This document shows positions 11,194 to 22,855 of a stretch of DNA of 64,000 nucleotides, piece after piece. Position numbers and translations under genes: made by a program. The notes under the pieces were generated by a model. That model did not search any database, was not told where the DNA came from, and saw only the letters and a program-made list of their open reading frames with translations. The first letter of the stretch is position 1. Each line of letters opens with the position of its first letter. The DNA is from Brachycybe producta (lineage: Eukaryota; Arthropoda; Diplopoda; Playtdesmida; Andrognathidae), in assembly GCA_036925085.1 (NCBI GenBank), contig JAUPFP010000042.1, positions 347,501-411,500 of the forward strand, read 5' to 3'.

Positions 11194-12401
11194 TTTATTA
11201 ATATATGGTTATTAATGTAATAAGCCTTATACACACTTAACAAATTAGCAGAGAAAACAATGCAAACGAACGTGAACGAAAAAATATATAAAGTAAACCA
11301 TAGTGAAGCCAAAACATTGGCTCACGTGCTGATTTTTTTTGTTTTTAAATTATTTTTTGGTATTTTACGAACATTTTAATGGATTTGTATTTCTTACCAG
11401 TGCATACTGAATGAAGTTTAACATAAAATTTAGAAATTCACGATTTTGAAGTACTTTTTACAAATAGAAGCACACTTACCAATTTTTCTCATTCTACCAC
11501 TAGATAAACATATATTTAGAGTGAACATTGCACTTTGAACCATGAAAAGTGAACAACTTTAAACATAAAAATCTACATATTGCCGCCACTGTGTATTTTA
11601 AAAATTAACGTTATTTCTTTAATATTGGGTCTATGACTCTATGGGCTCAATATAAAAACTATGCTAGCACTCTTTATGGAGATTTTTTAAAGTAATTTTG
11701 CGATGTAGCCTCTTAATGCAAGCAGTTTTAGGGCAAATCTTCTTTAAGGGCAAGAAATATTAGGACAAACGGATTTAAGGCGAACAACTATTTAGGACAA
11801 GTGACTGTAGGGCAAGTGTATTTATGGCAAATGTCACCCATTTACACTCACTTAGGACATTACCTGATCATTTATATGCAAAAAATTATAATCAATTCAT
11901 TATAAACAAAACCAATACCGGATATATGACGCATATAATACTACTGTTTACTTTGTTATCAAGGCGCGTACTGGCTAGAAAATCCTTGGACAGCCAATAT
12001 ATGTGTGCCATCTGGCCTAAATAGCATTATATACGTCATATAATGATTTTGTTGTTGATAAATTGCTAAATAATTTTTGCACATAAATGATATGCTAATG
12101 GCTAAGAAAGTGTAAATACGAGAAAAACAAACCACAGATGTTCTATTGTCTAAATGTTTCTTTTAGTTTGTGGAACGCCACAAGGTAGAAGTGAAATATT
12201 TGTTTGAATTGGAACAGCCCAAAAAAAAAAAAGAAAAACAGAAAGAGGATGTGTATTTCAGTCAAGCAAACATCATTAAAGATGAATTAATTATAACTCA
12301 TGATAGATGCAGTAATGAATTACAATAAAAATACATTGTCCTTTATTTCAGAAGTTCATTTGGTTAAAAGTGTTTCAACATTTTTCAAGATCTCCGTCGC
12401 C
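11194..12401. other. Intergenic upstream of copy E
   Basis: AT-rich. 11240-11345 contains a fragment (GTGAAGCCAAAACATTGGCTCACGTG) related to the 210-bp units of 7310-7915. 11725-11830 holds diverged TTTAGGGCAAAT units. No gene was seen. An ATG at 12300 is in frame with the copy E start at 12402, but it would put 34 non-signal residues before the signal peptide. Confidence 0.45.
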
Positions 12402-13983
12402 ATGTCTCGATTGATTATTGTAGCAATTGTTTCTACTGTAGTTTCTCTGTGCTTTTTAGGATTTTCGAAGGCGCAGGGATCATCTGATTGCTTACCTACA
12501 TGTGCAGTTACTACTGACACATATAATAGTGTGGTATGTTTATCATTATTTTTTAGTTTGAAATTTATCGGACGTTTAAAAAGAATTAAACTTTTATTTA
12601 TTTTGTTTTTGTTTTATTTTGGGTGTCATTTTAAATGACAGTATGTAGGAACAATAGAAGTACTTTATTATGTGCCTGTGCCTGCAAATAATGGCTCTTT
12701 AGGTCTAACTTGTATTTTTACGAAATATTCTGACCTGTCTTCCACAACTGTTTCTGCAACAGCAACAACTGTTTATCAAATGTAAGGTCGTAATGGTCGT
12801 AATTGGAAACTAAAAACTATTTCTTTGTGACGTAAACATTCTAAAAGGTTCATTACTTTATCTAATCGTTTGGCATGGTTTTTGTTTGTTGTTTTTTTGG
12901 TCGAAACATTAATGGCCACAGTGTTTTTCTACTGCAGTCGATTGAATTAACAACATCAACTACATTTGTAAAAAACATGACCCATCCACATGTTATTTCT
13001 ATAGACGCCGCTTTCCTGTTTTCTTTACAAATTATCGATAGCCTTTTTGATTTCTTACTACTCAACATTCACTGGAAGCAATGCAACAAATGTTGCTGTG
13101 ATTGTTACATAATGTATTTCAACAAAACAACAATGAGCATTATTCTGATAATTAGTGAAGAAATATAGAAGTGAATCTTGCTGTAAATGCAGTTAGTGTG
13201 TTTGCCTCTAAATGCAAAAAAATTCTAGTTTTTGCAATAAATATATTTAAAAAGGGAATTGTTTTGTATATTTTTAGAGCAGGCGAAAACCCACAAGTGC
13301 AAACGAATGATGATACAGCGATTCTAACTATAAATGGACTTTCATATGAATCTTACATAGATGAAAGTGAGTAATGCAAAGTATTCCAAATATGCAAATT
13401 AATGAGATCCTAAGTTTATTGCCAAGTTTTGAGTTCTTTTTTAAACAACCTCAGTAGTGTTTTGAAAGGTATACGCGGGTATACAGAGTATATCGCAGAC
13501 AAAAACGCAAAATTAAAAAAAAAAAAACATTTTTTCTCATTGCTCCCTTTATTCCCCCACAAAATTTTAGACAACACCACTGATCAGTGAACACCCTGTA
13601 TTTTAATTTCTAATTGCCTCCAAAAAATCATTCATTAATCCGCGTTTGTTTATATTGTGCAGATGAGATATATTATGAAACTGCAGCTATTGATGGCTCC
13701 GGAGTAATTACGGTTACGGATTGCACTTCGGGTGGTAAGCAACAGAATAAAAGCCAAAATCATACATCAAATTAATATTAAAACTGAAATCAATATTTTT
13801 TTGTTTCAATTATATACAGATATTTTTTTATCATGCAATATTAATAACTGTGGTCAGGACGTGATGACAGCGGCCAGAAACCAAGCAAGCCAAATTGCCA
13901 AAGCACAAAAATCTTGTTTTTCTAAAATTTATAATAATGACTGTATGGACGCCACCCAGTTTTTATCTTCCGTTGGATTTTAA
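12402..13983 (+). CDS. Copy E: intact secreted Cys-family gene, 5 exons, 198 aa
   Basis: Exons 12402-12533, 12642-12781, 13278-13366, 13663-13734 and 13820-13983, all GT-AG, phases 0, 2, 1, 1. The start is the ATG opening the signal peptide MSRLIIVAIVSTVVSLCFLG; mature SSDCLPTCAV follows. Exon 2 has YVGTIEVLYYVP and LTC, exon 3 DTAILTINGLSYES, exon 4 IYYETAAIDGSGVITVTDC, exon 5 LSCNINNCGQDV, an amphipathic stretch AARNQASQIAKAQ, then KSC and DC. Eight Cys, as in copy C. AATAAA overlaps the stop region (13982-13987). Intron 3 holds a small inverted-end insert (about 13451-13583). Function unknown; secretion well supported. Confidence 0.87.
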
Positions 13984-14486
13984 TAAAGTCTGGTACACAA
14001 GATAAATTCTGGTTCATCCATTCTAGCCTTTTAATACAGAATTGTCTCTTGAAATGTACACATAACGTTCAAAGTATTTGTCTATTTTTTCTTTTAATAT
14101 TGTTTGGGCAAACCCTATTTTCTCTTCTTTTTTGACCTCCATTGCTCTTTAGAGCAATGGAGGTATATAGGATCATAAAATGATGTCTGTATGTCTGTGT
14201 GTCTGGAACCCTGATTTTGTGGGTCGAACAACTCAAGAACAGAATGAGATAAAGACATGCAGTATTATTATTTGATCCCGTCGGTTAATGTGATGCTCCT
14301 GATTCAAAATTAGAAAATTTTACCCCGGGGTAATTTTTTTATGAATTTTTTAGAAACATATTTTGAGTCATAATTTTTTGTGGGTCGAACAACTCAAAAA
14401 CGGGTCTAGCTACAATAAAATGTCATCAGACCTAAAATGATGTACACATTCTGACGATGAAATTGAAATTTTTGAGCGATTTGATA
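13984..14486. other. Downstream of copy E: 30-bp palindrome and Helitron-like head
   Basis: 14135-14164 is a near-perfect palindrome (arms ACCTCCATTGCTCT). It is followed by GTATATAGGATC and a TGTCTGTGTGTCTGG run resembling the left module of the 8928 element. This may be the junction of an older Helitron-like element, but no matching 3' end was fixed. Confidence 0.3.
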
Positions 14487-15027
14487 TAGGGTGACAATTA
14501 TTGAGCTATATGATAAAAGAAATTAATTATTCAAAAAGCTATTGAGTTCAAACATTTTATGCAATTGTAAACGTAACTACAGATATTCGGATTTAGTTTA
14601 TGACATGTTCGATATGCATGCCATCAATGGCGATGATGTGGCGCAGACAAATAGCAAAATTCTGCACAACTCGCTGAAGTGTCTGGGCATCGATGCTTTC
14701 AATAACCTTCTGGATGGCAGTTTTGAGCTCAGCGATGGTTTTGGGGTTTTTTGTGTAAACTTTGTCTTTAATATTGCCCCACAAAAAAGAGTCACAAGGT
14801 TAGGGCTGTTATTGCTGGAATAGTAGGCCTTGACGATGGATATCCGCTCAGAAATGCTGTATTTTGACATTTTCACTGAAAAATAAAAATCAACAACAAT
14901 AAGCGTGCGCATGCGCACAAAAATCCCAACATGCCCTGCATTCAACCGCCAAATTTGAACTGAATCTCGCCAACGGTTCGAAAGTTATCAAGGTTTCTTT
15001 TCATATAGCTCAATAATAGTCAACCTG
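14487..15027 (-). mobile_element. Internally deleted Tc1/mariner-type element
   Basis: Inverted ends AGGGTGACAATTATTGAGC (left) and GCTCAATAATAGTCAACCT (right) with TA at both edges. On the minus strand only the two ends of a transposase remain. MSKYSISERISIVKAYY (14820-14870) resembles the N-terminal helix. CDSFLWGNIKDKVYTKNP ... HIEHVIN (14593-14800) matches the C-terminus of mariner/IS630-type enzymes (PCDFFLWGYLKD ... GGHIEH). The catalytic core between them is deleted and the two parts are in different frames, so this is a non-autonomous derivative. Confidence 0.7.
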
Positions 15028-15189
15028 TATATGAAAATTTGATTTTTTAAAAAAAAACTTCCTCTTTCCAGTTGTAGCATTCGAAAGAGGAAATTTTCTA
15101 TTATTTAGGAGGGGTGTTCTTTTCTATGTTCTGTTATTATTTTTATAGAATACATGTGACGTATTTCATTTTAAACCATATTATTACAA

Positions 15190-15730
15190 ATGAATGACGC
15201 ATGCGCATCACATGTAACTATGTCATGTACGTGGGTACATACATGTGTGTTTATTTATATACACATGCGCACATGTTTGCACATGTGCGTACACATACGC
15301 ACAAGTGCGTGCATGTGCATACCCATGTGCACAAGTGTGCACATTTGCGTGCACATGCGCACAAGTGCGTACATGTGCGTATGCATGCGCACAAGTGCGT
15401 ACACCTGCATACGCATGTGCACAAGTGCATACATGTGCGTACATATGCACACAAGTGCATACACGTGCATATGCATACACATAAGTGTGTACACGTGTGT
15501 ATGCATGTGCACAAGTGCATACACTTGCATACACATGTGCGCACATGCGTAAACGTGCATATGCATGTGCACAAGTGCGTACACATGCATATGCATGCAC
15601 GCACATACATAAACGTGCGTACACATGTGCGCACATGTGTAAACGTGTGTACACATGCATGCACATGTGTACATGTGTGTACTCATGCGTGCATGTGTGT
15701 TCATGTGCATACTCATGCGCACACATATAA
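15190..15730. repeat. Alternating purine-pyrimidine tract (CA/TG/CG), Z-DNA-prone
   Basis: About 540 bp of ACATGCGCACAAGTGCGTAC-like units, around 20 bp each, almost strictly alternating purine and pyrimidine except for a CAAG step per unit. Such sequence cannot form TAA, TAG or TGA except where two purines follow T, so all six frames stay open here; the overlapping open frames are a composition effect, not genes. Alternating CG/CA/TG tracts of this length favour left-handed DNA under negative supercoiling. Confidence 0.9.
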
Positions 15731-15913
15731 CAATGAAAAAAAAGTTGGTTATTTGATATATGAAAGCATATGTTAAAGCAGTGGAGGTCTATAGGGTTCC
15801 TTGAATCCCTTGTTTTAACTAAGGACCTAGATACTCCAGAGTTGCACGTAAGATCAGACTTGCTCAATTTTGCCGCCCTCTCTCACAAAAAACACAACAC
15901 AATATAATGTAAA

Positions 15914-16219
15914 TCAGTGGCACAACCAGGATTTTGATCTGAGAGGGGCTAATCAATATTTATATTATTGATAATTACTTGTCAAATGTCAAATGGCCTT
16001 TTTTCTGAATTGTCTATGTTTTCCGCAGCAAGTGACAAAAATTTCATAATTTCTTCTTGGGTTTCCCATTTTGTGCTGCTCTGCAGTTTCTGCAATTTCT
16101 GCATTTTAGCGAGACCCTTCTAGTATCCTGACAGGAAAAAAACTTTTCTTTTTCTTGGTGCCTCCCCCAAAAAAGTGCCGTTCGGGACGGCCGCCACTCC
16201 CCCACCCCAGCTACGCTAC
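15914..16219. mobile_element. hAT-type MITE candidate
   Basis: Starts CAGTGGCACAACCAGGATT and ends CCCAGCTACGCTACT, the inverted CAGTGGCGTAGCCAGG-type ends common in hAT elements. An 8-bp target duplication is not evident. A C-rich block (16147-16215) carries no open frame of note. Confidence 0.45.
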
Positions 16220-16687
16220 TAACATTGCGTCTATGGAGTCATGCAGCACGTGCATGCTGGAGTGTCTAGGCTCTTAAACACAAATGCCTCTGTTGTCACA
16301 CAACAAAGACTGTCATACACGCCACACACACTATCTATTTTAACCCCAAACTCGAAGTGAAAATCTGGCGGAGCAGATCGTTCGAGTTAAGATCAAAGAG
16401 TAATTCCAATTGGACTGAATTTACAAAATTCAATACCTACAAAACTTATCGTGTGTACCAGGCCTTGTATAACAACAGGTGGTGGTCTTATTCAATCATA
16501 TCTGGCAAATTTAGGTTAAGGTCTAAGTTTAATTTTTGTAGTTATGAAAAAAAAAACACATAATGTAACTACGCAATACTGCTTTTCAAACCAAATGACT
16601 GTCTTTTATTAATATTCAATAAATGAAGTATAAACAATATTAATGAATGAATTAATGAATTATTGAAAAATTGCCTAGTACTCAACA
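16220..16687. other. Unassigned stretch beside the RTE LINE
   Basis: AT-rich with no recognised gene. 16255-16276 carries GTCTAGGCTCTTAA, the right-end signature of the TTAA element family, without a matching left end. Confidence 0.35.
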
Positions 16688-19600
16688 CTCATCATCATCA
16701 TCATAATTTCCTGTACCTTATCCCGCAAGCAGCAGGGTCGGCGTTGCTGGTTCTAACTCTCCACTCGTTCCGATTTTGCACCAAGTCCCCAGTGACCCCA
16801 CATGCCACCATATCCCGTTTTACTACCACATCCCAGGTTTGCTTGGTTCTTCCTCTACCCCGTTTTATTCCCAGGTCTAAGTTCATTGCTTGCCTCAGCA
16901 GCCCATTTTTCCCGCTCCTGAGGACATGCCCAAACCACCACAGCCTATTTTCCTGCATCTTTGTTACCCCTACACTACCCCTAATAAAATCATTTCTGAT
17001 CCTATCCCTTCTGGTCGCCCACTCATAAACCTTAGCATTCTCATCTCAGCTACCTGCATTCTATCCTCATGCACCTTCTTGATTGCCCAACATTCTGACC
17101 CATACAACATAGCTGGTCTGATTACTGTCCTATAAAACTTTCCCTTCAATTTTATAGGTAACTTCTTGTCACATAATACCCCACTAGCCTGCCTCCACCT
17201 ATGCCAACCTGCTTTTATCCGGTTTGTGATGTCTAAATCTAAGCGCCCATCATCTTGGAGCACAGATCCTAAATATTTGAAGTCATGCACCTGCTGCATT
17301 AAACTGTCCCCTCATTCAACTGTTCTTTCCCATCTCACTGAAATTTCATGTACTCCATTTTTGCCCTACTTATTTTCAACCCCTTTGATTCCAAGGCATT
17401 CCTAGTCTCCTCTAACCTTATCTCGAGTTCTATTTTGGATTCCCCAACTAAGACTATGTCATCTGCAAACAGCATACACAAGGGGACCTCCTGCCTCACC
17501 CCCGCCAGTAACTCATCCAGGACCAAAATGAATAGATATGGACTAAGTGCTGAGCCCTAGTGCGCACCAATCCTAACACAAAAACTATCAGAGAACCCCC
17601 AGGCAGTCTTAACGCTTGTCCGTGCATCCCTATACATGTCCCTCATCATATCTATATAACTCACTCACCCCCTTCTTCTGTAAGACTCCCCACAATAACT
17701 TCTGTGGTACTCTGTCATAGGCTTTCTCTAGATCTATAAATACCATGTGTAACTCTTTCTTGGCAGCCCAAAACTTCTCAATAACTTGCCTTATGGCAAA
17801 AATAGGGTGCAGTGTGGATTTTCCTGGCATAAGCCCAAACTGACTTCCCCAATTGCAGTTTTACCCCGTAGTCCAGCTTCAATTACTCTCTCCCAAAGCT
17901 TCATCGTATGACTCATCAATTTAATACCTCTATAGTTCCCACATTCCTGAACATCACCCTTCCTTTTGAAAATAGACACTAACCAGCTGTCCCGCCATGC
18001 TCCTGGCATTCTATCCCCCATAGCCAATCTATTGAATAACTTTGTGAGCCAGAAAATGGCAACATTCCCGAAGACCTTCCACACCTCTACTGGTATCTCA
18101 TCTGGCCCTAAAGCCTTCCCTAGCTTCATTTTTTGTAATGCCTGAACAATTTCCTCAGCCCTAACCTGCTCCACTCCGTCTCCATCATTATTTCTTCCAG
18201 TGAAAGGCTCATGCTCTACCCCCTCATTCATAAGCTTACTATAATATTTCCCTACCTGTTCCGTACTGGCTCCCTACCCCACAATACTTTGGCCCCATTA
18301 TCCTTGACACTCAACATCTTTTCAATATCCCTGCCTTTCCTCTCCCGAGCCCTAGCTATTTTATATACTGCCATTTCTCCTGCTCTGGTACGTAACTCGG
18401 CATATATGTCACATATTTCTTATGTTTTGCTAAGGCTACCTGCTGTTTGGCCTCTATCTTGACATGCTTGTATTCTATCTGGGCCTCCCTGCTTCCATTG
18501 TGCCACTAAATCTTGAAAGCATCTTCTTTTTAATTGTCATCTGTACCTCTTAATCCCACCACCAAGTTTCTCTGTCTAATTGAGACTTCCTACTCGTACT
18601 GTCCCTACTACCTCATTTTCACAATCACGGATCTGTTGTGCTACCCTTGTCCACAGCTCTCCTGCAGTGCCATCTAAATCCCATGCTATCTTACCTGCCA
18701 TTTTCTTAAACTCTTCCACCTTGTCTGGTAATGCCCACCACCTAATTGCTGTCTCTCCTCTATGTCTGACCACCTGTTTTGCACCCCTAGGTTTTAGGTC
18801 TAACACTACTAGCCTATGTTGTCCCGCTAGGTTTTCACTCGGTATCACTTTACAATCCTTGCACTCGTTTCTATCCTCACTCCGAATCATGAAGAGATCA
18901 TTCTGGGATTCTCCTGCCCTGCTCTTAAAAGCAATCAAATGTTCCTCTCGCTTCTGGAATAGTGTGTTTGCTAAAATTAACTTATGTGCCACTGCCACCT
19001 CCAGGATACTCTCCCCTGCTTTATTTCACTCTCCATAGCCCCACCCACCATGTGCCTTTTCATACCCTTCCCTACCTCTACCTACATGTCCGTTAAAGTC
19101 ACCACCAATTATGAACTGTTCCTTCCTACTCAGGCCCAATATCAGGTCATCAAACTGTTCCCAGAATGCTCGTTTCCTGGCTGTATCTAATCCAACCTGG
19201 GGGCCATATGCACTAACTACATATATAACAATGCCACCCCAAACTACCTTCACTGCTAACAGCCTACTATTTATCTGCCTAACCTCAACCACACTATGTC
19301 TGAGTTCCTAATCTAGGACAATTCCCACTCGATTTCTATCCTCCTCACTACTTGCATAAATTAGTTTATACCCATCCCCAATGTCCCTGGATTTATCACC
19401 TTTCCATCTTGTCTCCTGTAGACATGCAACATTTACCCTCCTATCCTTTAGCACACTAGATAACTCCCTAGCCTTCCCTGTCAAACTTCCTATATTCCAG
19501 GTGCCAAACCTAAGTTTAGTACCTCCACTTCTACCACTACTTCCAAGACCTCCTTGTTGTTGATGCTAGACTCGCTTCTTTAGCCCCACCCGTCCACTGT

Positions 19601-19930
19601 GGGGTAGCCCTCGCAAATTTATCACAGCCACCAGGTGTTGCAGCTGTGCATTGCTTATGGCAGGGGACACCCTAGCCATATTCAGAATACTATTTAGAAC
19701 CAAGATCATTTGTTTTGGCAAATCTTTACAACCGGCTGCCAACCTGACGTCGACCCTCCACTTTTGCACCCTGGCTGGGGGACCGCAATGGCGTGGTTTG
19801 GTTTTGGTCTGCCGTTTGTATTTTATGCCCTCAGTATCCTCCATAACTGGTGGGCATTCCTCTATCCGCCACCTGGAGAGGCACCCGATAGGGGACCAAC
19901 AACCCCCTCGGGTTGTGATGCCTAATTTCA
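16688..19930 (-). mobile_element. RTE-clade LINE, nearly full-length but degenerate
   Basis: Read on the minus strand. An N-terminal segment lies at 19566-19844. The endonuclease follows: IYVVSAYGPQVG and IIGGDFNGHVG at 19026-19292, then NTLFQKREEHL and CKDCKVIPSE...QHRLVVLDL at 18576-18998. The reverse transcriptase has KMKLGKALGPDEIPVE at 17791-18231, GKSTLHPIFAIRQ with FIDLEKAYDRVP at 17630-17830, and the catalytic MLFADDIVLVGES at 17335-17526. Last come [16 protein letters not shown] and RLWWFGHVLR (16701-17299). These are diagnostic of RTE elements. The 3' end is a short TGATGATGATGA tail at 16691-16704, also typical. The reading frame is split into about seven pieces by frameshifts and stops, so the copy is dead. 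Confidence 0.88.
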
Positions 19931-20560
19931 GTCTTTTGCATTAAAGTAAGTCAGCTATGTAACATAACAGTAGATCAGATATGTATGAAAATTAAATGCC
20001 AGGAATTCTAATGATGCAAATAAAATTCCAATCAACTTTGACAACAAAATAATATTCTTAAGGTGGGTTTACACAGAGTCGTGAATTGGGCGAAAGCACT
20101 ACGGGTAGGTTAGCAGTAGTAATCACTACCTCATGTGAACAAGTGGTCGTGGAAGTGCGCGGACGTACACGACCTTGAAAGTAGGGTCGTGCTCACTGTA
20201 ACCTGAAGAAGTGACAACGACCGCTTCAGTCGTGAATTCGGCATTAATCAATAGTTCACAAATGACTTTCGCAGCTTCTCGTTCTGCCCTTTGAACAACT
20301 ACTCGTGATACAATGTTTGGCGACGGCAATAGATGGTTGTTGGAGAACTCCGTGTGAATTAGAAATGTTTGTGAACTCTGGTCTTGAATAAGCAAGTAGC
20401 ACAGAATAAGGATATATACAGAAGGGAAACTGAGCCATTAACTTGTGACAGAATTTTTCTGCACATGTGTGGTGCCGCCCCAGAATTTTAGTCGCTATTA
20501 TGTCGTAACGCAGCTGCCGCCATTTTGAAATGTATTACATTTTGATACGTGTTCATCATG
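19931..20560. other. Intergenic with a GTCGTG-rich repeat fragment
   Basis: 20052-20260 (GGTGGGTTTACACAGAGTCG, then repeated TCGTG motifs) looks like one end of a MITE with substructure; the opposite end was not found. No gene was seen. Confidence 0.3.
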
Positions 20561-22050
20561 TGGCAACATTTATTTTTATTTTACCAGTCTTCTGTGATGA
20601 CTTTTTCAGTTTGTTTGAGTGAATAATACATATTTGTAATTCTTGATAAATCAAAATTGTTTGGTAACAAAAAGAAAATAATTATTGATATGTAGTAAAA
20701 ATTATTAACCAAACATTAAACTAATAAAACACTCTTGATATAATGTCAAAATTAAAGATGTACCATTGTACACGTATATGCAATTGCTCAAATTATTAAA
20801 AAAAATGTGGATAACATTTAAAGAAAAATATAATAGTTTAAATTCTGTGCACTTGATTCTGTGAACAATGATCATTGATTGATCCCACAAATATGAAATT
20901 GAAAAAGAAAATTATATCTAAAACTTACAAGTCAGAATGAAGAATAATTTCTATAAGATATTTTTGCATTGTATCACAATTTTTGATATAAATTTCATTT
21001 TCAATTCATTACTTACTACCTCTTGAAAACACTGATTAATTTTACCTGGTATGTTTAATAAGAAGGTTTGAAAAGACAAGCTGTTTGATTGACGGTGTAC
21101 ACACTCATATTTTTTGATTCAGCCAACTGATAAGCTTCCGTTTCTGCACTCTCAATCACATTTGTCTCGCAATTAACAGCTTCACATGCAATCAAATAAT
21201 CTGATGGATAAAAGCAATAAAAAGTTGTTCAAATCTCGTTTTTTGTAAAATATACATTTCTAGAAAGCGACAATTGCTTACAATTTGCATTGCAATGACT
21301 GATAGTAATAACGTTATTTGGACTAATATTTCCAGTGTAAAAAGTCCGATTGTCGTTCGTAAGTCCATTTGCAGACAATTTAGCTACTGCATTGCTAATA
21401 TAATAGTTGTCACTTCTGAATAAAACAAGCAAACAAATTAATTAATAAAATCTTATAGACGGAACTGAAAATATTCATGAAGATATACACACGTTCGAAA
21501 AGAAAAGTACATCTTTGCAGTTTCAGTCTCAGTATTCAGCTGACCAAAAACGAAATAAGTACAGTCTAAGGTTCCATTTGGAGTGGTCACATTAAAAAGA
21601 ACTTTGATAGTTCCAAAAAACTGTCACCAATCCAGTATGTGACATCAGATGAAAAAAAAAATCAAAAATATTTATAACTAAATAAATAAATATAAATTAT
21701 TTAAAATGGTATAGGCATTTTTTTGAAAACTACCTACCACACTTTGATAAATATCTTCATTGATACTACAATTAGTGGATGTTCCCTGTGCAACACTTGG
21801 AACAATGTTGTTGTACAGATTAATGGCAATCACTGCAAAAAGTAAAAAATGTTTCATTTTGATAAAATATGATGTATTTGATAGTGTTGCACCTTAGTTT
21901 ATACCTTTATAGTTGTAAAAGTTTTCCCAGTTCTCTAATTCGTCATTTCGTCACAGGTGGAAATTATCAGTTACATTAGCCACATATACATATTCTAAAT
22001 AGAATTAAAAAAACACATAGGGGTAAATACTCTGTATATGCTTTCATTTT
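20561..22050 (-). repeat. Left unit of a tandem duplication (contains copy F)
   Basis: Matches 28745-30250 closely in the same orientation, from the 3' flank (TTTATTTTACCAGTCTTCTG) through all exons and introns into the promoter. The two units are now separated by the 5.6-kb LTR-related fossil at 22856-28507 and unrelated flank. Confidence 0.85.
21055..21857 (-). CDS. Copy F: intact secreted Cys-family gene, 4 exons, 175 aa
   Basis: Exons (in transcription order) 21857-21738, 21620-21493, 21415-21282 and 21200-21055, all GT-AG, phases 0, 2, 1. Signal peptide MKHFLLFAVIAINLYNNIVP with a likely cut after SVAQ. Exon 2 gives FFGTIKVLFNVTTPNGTLDC. The single third exon covers what is exons 3 and 4 elsewhere (SDNYYISNAVAKLSANGL then FYTGNISPNNVITISHC), so this lineage lacks that intron. 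The last exon has LIACEAVNCET, an E/A-rich helix (ESAETEAYQLAESKN) and a late AC. Six Cys. Duplicate of copy G. A TATA-like CTATAAAGGTATAAAC lies about 45 bp upstream of the start. Confidence 0.85.
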
Positions 22051-22855
22051 TCTTATAGTAAATACAAATATAATGGTGAATACATTATCTTTAATGAATT
22101 GAACACAGGTGTCATTAAAAGCTTTTAACTATTGCATTATGGATATCTATACATATTTAATAATACCTCTGCTAAATTACTAATAAACAGGATGTGGACT
22201 CTTTATTATCTACGATGCAAATCAGTTTTTTTAATTATAATTACAGTATATGCATCTATTGCATCTGAGCTGTTATGAATTCAATTTGATGGATGGCTTT
22301 CATGGATTCTCTGCATGTATGACTGAAATTTTCCAATCCTTCACAACTTTCTTACAAATTTCACTTTTACTTAAATTAAACATACACCCACATGGTGTTC
22401 ATGTTAAATTTCTAATATTATCTTTTCAGTAACTTATAAAAATCATTTAAGTATGCGCTTACTGCGCCAACTGCTAAACTCTCGCTATTCTCGTATGGTG
22501 TTGCTGAAAACAACCAACACCACCTGAAAACTAATTTTAAATGGCTTTTGCGTATGCGGTAGATAACTAATTGTCAAAGAAGTTTCAAATAAAATTGAAA
22601 TTTACTCAAACATTTTAATTCAGCGATTTATAAAGTCCATCAGCCTGTACACGAAATCACTAATAATATACAGAACGGTCAGTTTTATAAAATATTTCGT
22701 GCTTTGATACTGAGTTTTTCCTGTTAAGTCTAAAGTAGCGATCTTATTGGCTATTTTTACATCAAGGTTATTGTTGTGGTATGCATGTGGTATTACATGT
22801 GTGGCAGAGTCTCTTACCACATTGGCAATACTTACTTGCAATTTTACAGTTTTAT
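21858..22855. other. Upstream flank of copy F
   Basis: AT-rich. It resembles 30100-31240 in parts (for example the GTTTCAC/CACAGGTG region and the ATTTGATGG segment at 22286), so the tandem duplication extends upstream with growing divergence. No gene was seen. Confidence 0.4.

Noticed and set aside
12300-12401. Upstream in-frame ATG for copy E
   Set aside because: It adds 34 residues before a clear signal peptide; copy C begins with the same MSR-type start as 12402.
15190-15867. Up to six overlapping open frames of 79-214 codons
   Set aside because: They all lie on the alternating purine-pyrimidine repeat, which rarely forms stop codons in any frame; peptides are pure C/H/T/M/A/V repeats.
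16663-19944. Plus-strand open frames across the RTE LINE
   Set aside because: They are antisense shadows of the minus-strand LINE, whose endonuclease and reverse transcriptase motifs are unmistakable.
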